This document shows positions 1 through 7,297 of a stretch of DNA of 12,056 bases, piece after piece. The notes under the pieces are model-generated. The model had not been told where the DNA came from, made no database searches, and saw only the letters and a program-made list of their open reading frames with translations. Position 1 is the stretch's first letter. The number at the start of each line of letters is the position of its first letter. The position numbers and the translations under genes are program-made. Source of the DNA: Acidimicrobiaceae bacterium (GTDB lineage Bacteria > Actinomycetota > Acidimicrobiia > Acidimicrobiales > Microtrichaceae); NCBI GenBank assembly GCA_003514205.1, contig DORQ01000023.1:374-12429 (forward strand), read 5' to 3'.

Positions 1-40
1 ACCACTCGCTCTGGAACCACTCGCGCTGCGAGCCGAGAAC
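1..40. other. Unassigned window edge downstream of acpS
   Basis: Forty bases remain after acpS. ACCACTCGC occurs twice, 15 bases apart. The stretch is too short to assign to a gene. In related clusters an nnrE/nnrD-type gene often follows acpS, but nothing here proves that. Confidence 0.3.
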
Positions 41-448
41 TCAAGAAGCAATGACGAAAGCTACGGCGAAGCCGCCATCGTGGGAGAGCGACAGATGCCA
101 ACACGCGATCTCCGCCGCCATCGCTCGACCTAGGACCTGACCCGAACACCGCAGGCCAGGCGCACCGTCCGTGGCCTTCCACACCTCAATCTCGGCAAAG
201 TCCGATCGTGCTTGCATTCCGCCCAGGCACTTCAGAACTGCCTCCTTCGCCGCCCATCTCGCGGCGAATCGTTCGGCCGGGTCCGCGCTGAGTTCGCAGT
301 ATTCAATCTCAGCGCTGGTGAAACATACGGCTTTCAGCCGAGGTTGCCGAGCAAGCGCCTCGCGAACCCGCGCCACCGACACGAAGTCGGTACCGACCGC
401 TCGAATTCCAGCCGGTGCACCACCGCTGACATCGCTCGATGGACTCAC
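41..448 (-). CDS. acpS: Holo-[acyl-carrier-protein] synthase
   Basis: AcpS transfers the 4'-phosphopantetheine group of coenzyme A to a serine of acyl carrier protein, activating it for fatty-acid synthesis. The 135-residue product is slightly longer than the usual 120-130. It has the Mg-binding GTDFVSVARV (Asp21, the counterpart of the family GxDxV motif), the signature RFAARWAAKEAVLKCLGG with the catalytic WAAKEA core, and the C-terminal HLSLSHDGGFAVAFVIAS. The initiator is GTG at 448, 12 nt after the glmS-like stop. No clear Shine-Dalgarno is seen, so coupling with the upstream gene is likely. No better in-frame start lies before the GTD motif. A variant is Phe in place of the usual Ile/Leu after the Asp. 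Confidence 0.94.
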   Translation of the reverse strand: MSPSSDVSGGAPAGIRAVGTDFVSVARVREALARQPRLKAVCFTSAEIEYCELSADPAERFAARWAAKEAVLKCLGGMQARSDFAEIEVWKATDGAPGLRCSGQVLGRAMAAEIACWHLSLSHDGGFAVAFVIAS

Positions 449-460
449 CGGCGCACAACG

Positions 461-3400
461 CTATGGTCGCCAGCGGTCGGCAAGGTCAAGGATCGGTTCG
501 CACAACAGGTCGATCACTTCATACTCGCCCAGAAGGTCCTCGCGGAAGGTCTCTTCGGTTTCAGTCACGGCATCTCTGAGCGCCTGATACCTTCGCCGGT
601 ACCCGCCAAGTGCCGCCCGCATGGTGCTAGCTGGCAGTCGGTCGGCAAACTGCACGTGGAGCAGGGTAAGCCCAGTTGTCAGGCCGTCTTTGGTCTCCGG
701 GATGATCACAACGGTTCGAGAGTCTGAACGACCGCGAGCCACCATGAGCTCCTTCTCTCGCGCCACGAGGTGTTTGGTTCCCTTCAGACGAGGATCGCGG
801 GCAGTGCGGGAGGCCAACTGTGCAGCCACACCTCCACGGTCCACCACCACTGCACTTCCCTCGTCTCCCTCTGCATTCTCAACCCGATACCGAGTGAAAC
901 CTTTGACCTCGACCACGAGCGGGTCGAGACCAGCCAGCGTTCGAAGCGTGGAATACGACAGCCTGTCGCGAGGGGCTCCAGCCTTCAAGGTCTCTTCAAC
1001 GAGAGGAATCTCCATCAGCGACTCGTCGGTGCGACTGATCCCCACGGTGACTGTCTTCGCCTGATGCTTAATCGCATCCACCGGTCGTGTGAGTTCCTCG
1101 ATCGCCGAGGTCAGCGCATCTGTTAGATCTTCAAGAACAACTGCCGGAGTACCAACTTTTCCAAACTCGCTCTGATACACGTCCAGTGGGGAAACGCCTG
1201 CCGCATACCGAAACAACGCAGCGAGTCGGACGGCAGTTCCGGCCTCGAGGTGGCCGTTGAAATCCCCTCGTCGCAACCCCTCAGCGAAGTGCTGGCCGAT
1301 GGGGGCAAGTTCGGAACGGAGACCAGAGATGACGTCGTCACTTAAGGGACCCGTGGCGAGGTGCTCCGCCCGATCAGTGACGACCCGCTCGATAGCGCCG
1401 CGGGCCTCTCGCAGAGGGTGTGCCTGAGCATCAATCGCCAATGCGGCCTCATATCCGAAGATATGACCGATCACAGTGGACAAGACGAAGGCCAGACGTG
1501 GGTCCGTCCGAGGGACGCTCAAGACTGCCAAGGCAGATGGGTACGCTGAGGAACCCTCCGTCGCAATGACAATTGGAGCCGCCTTGTGGGCCTTGAAAAT
1601 TGCGACCTCCTTGCCGACATCATCAGCAGTGGATCCCTCAAGCCCCGAGGCGCAGACCAAGATCAGCGGTTCGGAAGACAAATCGATGTGTTTCTTATCC
1701 TCAGTGGCATCACAGGCGATTGCCTTGTAGCAAAGCTCGGACAGTTTCACGCGGATCTCGCGAGCGGCAATGTGATTCGCCCCGTTTCCGACGATCGCCC
1801 AATACCGTCGCTGGGGAGCGAAACTGGAAGCTACCTCGGCAATGTGTGGTCGGGTCTTACCTGCAACGATCATTGCCTCAGGCAGGTCTCGCAACGCCCG
1901 CAGCAGAGATTGCTGATCCGGCTCTGAGGACCTGACGCCGTTTGGCACGATGTCGGAGATCGCACTCGCAAGGAGGAGGCCCGCGGCAATCATCGCGTAA
2001 AATGCCTTCGTCGACGCGACGCTCATTTCCACGTCGCGGCCATCGGAGGTGTACAGCACACCATCAGATTTGTCGACGAGGTCACTATTTCGTCGATTCA
2101 CCACCGCAATCACGCTGCCACCGCGAACGCGGATCAGGTCCACAGTTCGATTCGTGTCTGTGGTAGTCCCAGATTGGCTGAAGGCCACGACGAGCGTGTC
2201 GGACATGTCACGACGGAGGTGGAACCCGCTGAGTTCGGTAGCGGGTAGCGCCTGCACACGAAGCTCAGAATCCGAAACGAGATCGTTTAACAAGTGCGCT
2301 AATGCCTCCCCCGCAATGGCGGCAGTACCTTGTCCAATCACGAGGACTCGTGTGATCAACCCATCAGCGAGCCGAGAGCAGATCTCCTCGGACAACGTTG
2401 CCCCGGTCAGCCGTACCGACATCAGGCCTTCATGTTCAACCAGCTTGCCTCGGAGCGTCTTTCGAAACGAACTCGGCGCGTCGCCAATTTCCTTCAACAG
2501 ATAGTGAGGAAATTCGCCGCGGTCGATATCTCGGGTGGTCACCTCTGCCTTGACTACCTCGGCCGTTGTGACGGGCAACTCGCTACCGTCATATGACCAC
2601 CGATGGATTCCTTCAATGGTGCCGGCCCGCTCGGCTGATAGCTCGACAATCTGACCACGAGTGGCTGTTGGATTCTCAGGGTCAGAAGGGGTCTCCCCAT
2701 CCATTCTGACAAATTCTGCGGTTTCCTCAACCACGCCATATGGCTCGGAAGCGACGATGAAGGCATCATCGGCAAGACCGATGTAGATCGCTTGACCGCT
2801 GCCTCGCAGCGCCAGCAGCAGCCGCTCAGGGGTGGAAGCAACACTGAGTCCGATCGCGACAGAGCCCTCCATCGCTGCGACGCTGTCCCGGAACGCGTCG
2901 ACCGGGCTCGCTCCAAGGGCGAGTTGACGACTGACCACTGCTGGGATCACTTTCGCATCGGTGGTAATGGAGGGATGGATGGCGAGATTCTTGGACGAAA
3001 CCAAGTCCGCGTGATTGTCAACATCGCCGTTCAATACCGCAGTCACTAGTGGCCCGGAACCAACGAGTTCATCAGAACACTGAGGGTGAGCATTTGGTTC
3101 CGAGATGATCCCGACAGAGGCCCATCGAGTGTGTCCAAGTACGAGCACTTCTGAGCTCGGGTTTCTGAGCGCCTGGAGAAGGAGGCGGTCAGTACGAATC
3201 GCCTCCCTCAGCGCGGCGGTGTTATCGCCGAGTTCACCGATCTCGAAGGCGGCCTTGTACACAAAGACTGCGTTGTCTCCCTCGATTCGAAGCGAACGCG
3301 AGACAAAGGTGGGTTCACAGCGGGAGGCAATCTCATCCGCGAGCTGCGGATCATGAAGCGGCAAACCATGGCCCGACACCACCAATTCAATTCCAGCAGA

Positions 3401-3901
3401 ATCTCGACCGCGGACCTCGAGGCGGTCAAGCGAAGAAAGGGCTTGGTGCAGACTGAACATCGCCACAAGGACCGAATCTGGCGAGTCCGCCGGTGCAAGT
3501 CGTTTGAGCGAGGCTGCTGCTCCCAGTCGATCACGTTGCACCGCCCAGGCCGCATCTTTCAATCGCAGCATCGCTGCATTGATGGTCTCAAGCGTGCCCA
3601 CAAGCATCTCGGGCTCAGCATCGAGCTCAGCCTCAAGCAGGACAATACGCGCTGCGATGCCGTCCATGACGTTGCGAACCTGGCTCTCAAGAGCACTGTT
3701 GCGAACCAGGGAGATAGCGCCAGCAACGGGGCGCAGATCAAGATTCACTGACTCCAGGTGAGTGGCGGCCTGGTTCAACGCTGCTGCGGTGGTGTCGCCG
3801 TCAAGCGCCCGGAGGGCCGCAGCGAGCTCCTCAGTTACTGGCTCCGCAGCAACAAGCTGCAACTCTCGTTGACGACGAATAATCGCGATAATCCCACACA
3901 T
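461..3901 (-). CDS. Giant GlmS-like protein: class-II glutaminase plus two SIS domains, with insertions and a C-terminal extension
   Basis: By homology this is a glutamine-fructose-6-phosphate aminotransferase, which makes glucosamine-6-phosphate from fructose-6-phosphate and glutamine. The start is the ATG at 3901 (GGAG 5 nt upstream), because the mature nucleophile must be Cys2 of MCGI; a TTG 10 codons upstream is rejected. The product has 1146 residues, against about 610 for ordinary GlmS. The glutaminase domain (1 to about 460) keeps Cys2, HTRW (Arg259), Asn291-Gly292 and Asp315, but has about 137 extra residues between MCGI and RGRDSAG (164-170) and about 40 more before HTRW. The linker reads KEIGDAP. 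SIS1 (about 505-650) has SQSGTT (575-580) and VASTKAF (628-634). SIS2 (about 685-835) has Lys719, Glu722 and His738, matching catalytic Lys485, Glu488 and His504 of E. coli. AKTVTV (948-953) resembles the canonical C-terminal tail; residues 954-1146 are unassigned. Its place between glmM and acpS supports a GlmS role. Activity is inferred. Confidence 0.88.
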   Translation of the reverse strand: MCGIIAIIRRQRELQLVAAEPVTEELAAALRALDGDTTAAALNQAATHLESVNLDLRPVAGAISLVRNSALESQVRNVMDGIAARIVLLEAELDAEPEMLVGTLETINAAMLRLKDAAWAVQRDRLGAAASLKRLAPADSPDSVLVAMFSLHQALSSLDRLEVRGRDSAGIELVVSGHGLPLHDPQLADEIASRCEPTFVSRSLRIEGDNAVFVYKAAFEIGELGDNTAALREAIRTDRLLLQALRNPSSEVLVLGHTRWASVGIISEPNAHPQCSDELVGSGPLVTAVLNGDVDNHADLVSSKNLAIHPSITTDAKVIPAVVSRQLALGASPVDAFRDSVAAMEGSVAIGLSVASTPERLLLALRGSGQAIYIGLADDAFIVASEPYGVVEETAEFVRMDGETPSDPENPTATRGQIVELSAERAGTIEGIHRWSYDGSELPVTTAEVVKAEVTTRDIDRGEFPHYLLKEIGDAPSSFRKTLRGKLVEHEGLMSVRLTGATLSEEICSRLADGLITRVLVIGQGTAAIAGEALAHLLNDLVSDSELRVQALPATELSGFHLRRDMSDTLVVAFSQSGTTTDTNRTVDLIRVRGGSVIAVVNRRNSDLVDKSDGVLYTSDGRDVEMSVASTKAFYAMIAAGLLLASAISDIVPNGVRSSEPDQQSLLRALRDLPEAMIVAGKTRPHIAEVASSFAPQRRYWAIVGNGANHIAAREIRVKLSELCYKAIACDATEDKKHIDLSSEPLILVCASGLEGSTADDVGKEVAIFKAHKAAPIVIATEGSSAYPSALAVLSVPRTDPRLAFVLSTVIGHIFGYEAALAIDAQAHPLREARGAIERVVTDRAEHLATGPLSDDVISGLRSELAPIGQHFAEGLRRGDFNGHLEAGTAVRLAALFRYAAGVSPLDVYQSEFGKVGTPAVVLEDLTDALTSAIEELTRPVDAIKHQAKTVTVGISRTDESLMEIPLVEETLKAGAPRDRLSYSTLRTLAGLDPLVVEVKGFTRYRVENAEGDEGSAVVVDRGGVAAQLASRTARDPRLKGTKHLVAREKELMVARGRSDSRTVVIIPETKDGLTTGLTLLHVQFADRLPASTMRAALGGYRRRYQALRDAVTETEETFREDLLGEYEVIDLLCEPILDLADRWRP

Positions 3902-4031
3902 ACATGCTCCAAAGACCTTCGCCAGTTTCAACTCTCAGCGATGGTCCAGTGTAGGGGAGGTCTTCGACTCGGCACACCTGACGGACCGATATCACACCTC
4001 GGCGCAACTCAGTGAGACCTTGAGGTGCCCG
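3902..4031 (-). promoter_or_regulatory. glmM-glmS intergenic leader with possible promoter
   Basis: This 130-bp gap has no gene. On the minus strand TACACT (3953-3948) could be a -10 element, identical to the one before infA. The -35 region 17 bp upstream (TGTGCC) is poor. A 6-bp inverted repeat, CACCTC/GAGGTG, spans 3995-4027 with a 21-nt loop and no T-tract. GGAG at 3910-3907 is the ribosome-binding site, 5 nt before the ATG. I do not recognise a glmS ribozyme core here. Confidence 0.35.
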
Positions 4032-5384
4032 TCAGGCGGAGGAGACGGCTACGCGAACTGCATCAGCCAGTCGTGCAGAAACCTCCTCAGCGAGTGCCAG
4101 ATCCATTGCTTCGACCATCACCCGCACCAGCGCCTCGGTTCCGCTTGGCCGAACGAGCACTCGCCCGGCGCCTCCAAGCTGGCTCTCCGAGTGCTCGATC
4201 TGAGCTGCGATACGATCGGCGATATCGGGCATTGGCTGCGGCACCGCGATGTTGGTCAGGATCTGCGGAAAGCGTTGCATCGATGAACCTGCGAGCTGCG
4301 ACAGTGGCTGGCCCGCCTGCGCCACCAAGAGTGCCACGTGGGCACCTGCAAGTACTCCATCACCTGTCGAACTTGTGGGCTTGATCACGATGTGACCCGA
4401 CTGCTCTCCGCCGAGGACAAAATCGCCCTCCGCGAGCGCTTCAAGCACGAATCGGTCGCCGACGGGAGTGACAACGACGGTGATGTTGTTGGCCTCCATC
4501 GCTTTGAGGAACCCGAGGTTGCTCATCACCGTTACGACGACAGTGTCCTGAGCGAGGTCGCCGCTTGCCTGAAGGTCTACAGCAAGAAGGGCAAGCAACT
4601 GGTCGCCATCGACCAGTTCCCCATGATCATCCACGGCTAGAACTCGGTCGGCATCCCCATCAAAAGCAAGGCCCATCATCGCCCGATGCTCACGGACCGC
4701 TGCTTGGAGTGCCTCGGGGTGTGTCGAGCCGCAACCCTCGTTGATGTTAGTTCCGTTGGGTGCCGAGGACAGCAGAACAACCTCGGCACCAAGCGCTGAG
4801 AACACCTCTCCAGCTACCTGATACGAGGCGCCATGTGCGCAATCGAGGACCACTGTTCGGCCCGTCAACGGCAACGCTCCAAGCTGGGATCGATGCTGAA
4901 TCGCATCAACCACGTGTCTCGCGAACTCCTCGGCAGCGTTCGAAACCAGTTTCACAACACCAACTGCTGGCCCCGTCGGTGCGGTGGATGGCTCGACACC
5001 CGCCAAGACCTCAGCTACAGCGTTCTCGAGCTGCACGAGAGTATCGTCATGGAGCTTTAATCCGCCTGGCGCGAAAATCTTGATTCCATTGTCTGCGAAA
5101 CCGTTGTGCGATGCCGAGATGACCGCCCCAGCGCAAGCGTCTCGCTGGGAGTACATTGCAACTGCAGGAGTTGGGATCACTCCGAGCAGAACAGCATCTG
5201 AACCCTCAGCGCACACTCCTGCAACAAAGGCTGCTTCCAGCAGGTCGCAGGATCGCCGTGTATCCCTGCCAACTACGACCTGCGTTGCAAAGACCCTCGC
5301 CGTGGCCCTCCCGAGCGCTAGCGCATACTCGGGAGTAAGGGCCGCGTTTGCTACACCTCGAACTCCATCGGTTCCGAAGCGCAT
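4032..5384 (-). CDS. glmM: Phosphoglucosamine mutase
   Basis: GlmM interconverts glucosamine-6-phosphate and glucosamine-1-phosphate, the second step to UDP-GlcNAc. The ATG at 5384 yields MRFGTDGVRGVAN, the family N-terminus, with GAGG 5 nt upstream; longer in-frame starts run back into rpsI and are rejected. The 450-residue product is of normal length. It carries the phosphoserine loop SASHN (active Ser92), the Mg-binding loop DGDADR (242-247), the sugar-specificity loop GEQSGH (326-331) and the C-terminal phosphate-binding RPSGTE (412-417). All expected catalytic groups are present. SASHN and GEQSGH, together with the neighbouring glmS-like gene, point to GlmM and not ManB/Pgm. It starts 10 bp after rpsI and is followed by 130 bp before the glmS-like gene. 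Confidence 0.97.
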   Translation of the reverse strand: MRFGTDGVRGVANAALTPEYALALGRATARVFATQVVVGRDTRRSCDLLEAAFVAGVCAEGSDAVLLGVIPTPAVAMYSQRDACAGAVISASHNGFADNGIKIFAPGGLKLHDDTLVQLENAVAEVLAGVEPSTAPTGPAVGVVKLVSNAAEEFARHVVDAIQHRSQLGALPLTGRTVVLDCAHGASYQVAGEVFSALGAEVVLLSSAPNGTNINEGCGSTHPEALQAAVREHRAMMGLAFDGDADRVLAVDDHGELVDGDQLLALLAVDLQASGDLAQDTVVVTVMSNLGFLKAMEANNITVVVTPVGDRFVLEALAEGDFVLGGEQSGHIVIKPTSSTGDGVLAGAHVALLVAQAGQPLSQLAGSSMQRFPQILTNIAVPQPMPDIADRIAAQIEHSESQLGGAGRVLVRPSGTEALVRVMVEAMDLALAEEVSARLADAVRVAVSSA

Positions 5385-5394
5385 CTGAGCCTCG

Positions 5395-5787
5395 TTAGCG
5401 CTTGGAGTACTGCGGTGCCTTACGAGCCTTCTTGAGGCCGTACTTCTTCGACTCCTTCTCACGTGCGTCGCGGGTCAGGAACCCTGCTCGCTTCATTGAA
5501 GGACGAAGCTCGCCATCAAGAGCAATGAGGGCTCGAGCGATTCCAAGACGCATCGCGCCCGCCTGCCCAGCAATGCCACCGCCGTGAATAGTCGCGTCAA
5601 TATCGTAGGTCTCGGTATTCTCCGAGATCTTCAACGGCTCCGAAAGAATCATCCGATGGGTGTCGTTGGGGAAATAGTCCTCAAGCGGCCGCTTGTTGAT
5701 CGTAATTGTCCCGGTTCCAGGGCGGAATCGAACGCGGGCAACAGCTCGCTTCCGACGACCGGTTGATTGCACGAGTGGGTGAGACAT
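5395..5787 (-). CDS. rpsI: 30S ribosomal protein S9
   Basis: S9 sits in the head of the small subunit, and its C-terminal tail contacts the P-site tRNA anticodon stem. The 130-residue product begins [21 protein letters not shown]. It contains [14 protein letters not shown], the signature [21 protein letters not shown] and the tail [14 protein letters not shown], whose final lysine-arginine pair is the tRNA-contacting end. A GGAG lies 9 nt upstream of the ATG. rpsI ends 10 bp before the glmM ATG, so ribosomal and cell-wall precursor genes appear to share a transcript here. Confidence 0.98.
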   Translation of the reverse strand: MSHPLVQSTGRRKRAVARVRFRPGTGTITINKRPLEDYFPNDTHRMILSEPLKISENTETYDIDATIHGGGIAGQAGAMRLGIARALIALDGELRPSMKRAGFLTRDAREKESKKYGLKKARKAPQYSKR

Positions 5788-5821
5788 GTCTTGTTGCTCC
5801 GTGAACTCTCAGTATCAGCGA

Positions 5822-6271
5822 CTACGACCGGGCGCGGGCAGCGTCGACCGTAAGGATGTGTGGCTTTTGACCTTGATGAGGGTGAGTCGGCCCCGCATAC
5901 ACCTTCAGCTTGCCCAGCATCTGACGACCAAGGCGGTTCTTTGGCAACATGCCTCGAACAGTCCGGCGGACAGCCTCTTCAGGCTTTGAGGTCAGGAGCT
6001 CTGCGTAGGTGGTGCTCTTCAAGCCACCCGGGAAACCGGAGTGCCGATAGACCTGCTTCTTCGAAGCCTTGTCGTTTGTCAGGACAACTTTTGCCGCATT
6101 GATGATGATCACGTGATCACCAGTATCGATGTGTGGCGAAAAGATCGGCTTGTGCTTACCGCGCAGTATCCGAGCAACCTCAGTTGAAAGGCGTCCGAGG
6201 ACCATGCCCTCGGCGTCTACCACGTGCCATTCACGGGTGATCTCACTAGCTTTGGGGGAGTACGTGGTCAC
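5822..6271 (-). CDS. rplM: 50S ribosomal protein L13
   Basis: L13 is an early-assembly protein of the large subunit that binds 23S rRNA. The 149-residue product begins [20 protein letters not shown], the actinobacterial L13 N-terminus. It contains [31 protein letters not shown] and the L13 signature [26 protein letters not shown], and ends near [19 protein letters not shown]. The initiator is GTG at 6271, with AAGG 6 nt upstream; starting there gives the expected N-terminus. It is followed by rpsI after 34 bp, the standard L13-S9 pair. Confidence 0.97.
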   Translation of the reverse strand: MTTYSPKASEITREWHVVDAEGMVLGRLSTEVARILRGKHKPIFSPHIDTGDHVIIINAAKVVLTNDKASKKQVYRHSGFPGGLKSTTYAELLTSKPEEAVRRTVRGMLPKNRLGRQMLGKLKVYAGPTHPHQGQKPHILTVDAARARS

Positions 6272-6377
6272 AGAAAACCTTCTTGTGCTGGCAACTTCGC
6301 AGTGGCGCAGCCGATTTGGCGACAGCGCCAGATTGGACAGAACGCGACCTCAAGATCATGATCCCGAGACGACTTAC
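6272..6377 (-). promoter_or_regulatory. truA-rplM intergenic leader with alternative hairpins
   Basis: This 106-bp gap holds no gene. Close to the rplM start it has a hairpin with TGGCG/CGCCA around a CTGT loop, extended by two more pairs past a mismatch (6314-6333). A competing pairing of GGCGC (6329-6325) with GCGCC (6308-6304) would use the same bases. A perfect 10-bp palindrome, GATCATGATC, lies at 6354-6363. L13 leaders that respond to L13 are known in other bacteria. I cannot match this one to a described family, and I see no convincing promoter. Confidence 0.4.
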
Positions 6378-7295
6378 TCACGCAACCCGACTGGGGACAA
6401 GCGCGACTGGCGATGATATCGGGCCTGTCGCCTCCTCGGCAAATGCCCCACTATCGGGCGAACCGAAATCTGCGTAGCCAACCTGCCACAACATCAGGCC
6501 GTGTGGAGGAGCCAAGTCCCCAGCTGCCGTGCGGTCCTTACAGTTGATGATCGATCCCATCTGCTCCGAGCGAAGCCGACCAGTACCCATCGCCACCAGT
6601 GTGCCTACCAGGCTTCGTACCATTTGGTGACAAAATGCTGACGCGACAACGTCGAATCTCACATAGGCCTCGTCCAGCTCGGTCCAGGCTGCCTGGTGAA
6701 TTCGGCGAACCAGGGTTGGAGTCGGCGAACCGCCTTTGGACGGCGGCGTGCGGCAAAACGATGAGAAGTCGTGCTGACCAACGAGCGCCAGAGCGCCCTG
6801 CTGCATGTCCTCCACAACCAGGTCACGACCGACACTCCAGATATACGGACTCAAGAACGGGCTGGACGTCCGATGAGAGGTGAGGGTGTATCGGTAGTGG
6901 CGCCACCGAGCGGAGAACCTCGCATCAAAGCCCGGCTCCGCGAATTCAGCGGCACGAACCAGAATCGACGGACCGCACAGGCCATTCAAAGCTCGGATCA
7001 GCTTCTCGGGGTCGACACGCGGAGAGTGAGTATCAAAGGCAACGACCTGTCCCCACGCGTGCACACCCTTATCAGTTCGACCGGCCCCCACGATGGAGAC
7101 AGGATGGCGCAAGATTCGTTGCAGGGCGTACTCAAGCGTTCCAGCAACGGTTTGCACGCCCAGGTTCTTTGCGAACCCGTGAAAGCGGCTTCCGTCGTAC
7201 GCGACGAGGAGCCGAACCCTCCGGATCGGCTCCTCGTTCAATTTCTGCGTGCCGTCGGTCGAGGATTGCAGATCCTCGACACCCGCTTCTCTCAA
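6378..7295 (-). CDS. truA: tRNA pseudouridine(38-40) synthase TruA
   Basis: TruA converts uridines 38, 39 and 40 in the tRNA anticodon stem-loop to pseudouridine. The catalytic aspartate is Asp75 in GAGRTDKGVHAWGQVVAF. Other family regions are LLVAYDGSRFHGF (29-41), ARFSARWRHYRY, GQHDFSSFCR and SAFCHQMVRSLVGTLVAMG. The 305-residue length is a little above the usual 245-300, the excess being at both ends. The start is uncertain: the TTG at 7295 begins 2 bp after the rplQ stop and has no Shine-Dalgarno, so it would rely on coupling. A second TTG at 7241 (codon 19) is an alternative that still keeps the whole domain. A 106-bp gap follows before rplM. Confidence 0.95.
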   Translation of the reverse strand: MREAGVEDLQSSTDGTQKLNEEPIRRVRLLVAYDGSRFHGFAKNLGVQTVAGTLEYALQRILRHPVSIVGAGRTDKGVHAWGQVVAFDTHSPRVDPEKLIRALNGLCGPSILVRAAEFAEPGFDARFSARWRHYRYTLTSHRTSSPFLSPYIWSVGRDLVVEDMQQGALALVGQHDFSSFCRTPPSKGGSPTPTLVRRIHQAAWTELDEAYVRFDVVASAFCHQMVRSLVGTLVAMGTGRLRSEQMGSIINCKDRTAAGDLAPPHGLMLWQVGYADFGSPDSGAFAEEATGPISSPVALVPSRVA

Positions 7296-7297
7296 TG

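Noticed and set aside
1123..1341. Minus-strand open frame of 72 codons within the glmS-like gene
   Set aside because: Alternative-frame shadow with low-complexity Ser/Leu content and no recognisable motif.
461..3901. Reading the long glmS-like frame as a fusion caused by a lost stop codon or frameshift
   Set aside because: Glutaminase, SIS1, SIS2 and AKTVTV motifs follow in the expected order in one frame with uniform composition, and the extra blocks lie between them, which does not look like a simple readthrough fusion.
3902..3931. Longer start (TTG at 3931) for the glmS-like protein
   Set aside because: The class-II glutaminase nucleophile must follow the initiator Met; the ATG at 3901 gives MCGI and has a GGAG ribosome-binding site.
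3902..4031. glmS ribozyme or other known riboswitch before the glmS-like gene
   Set aside because: AACTGGCGAAGG-like text caught the eye, but the conserved core pattern of the glmS ribozyme is not present and the gap is short.
5385..5462. N-terminal extension of glmM
   Set aside because: It overlaps the rpsI C-terminus in another frame. MRFGTDGVRG at 5384 is the family N-terminus and has its own ribosome-binding site.
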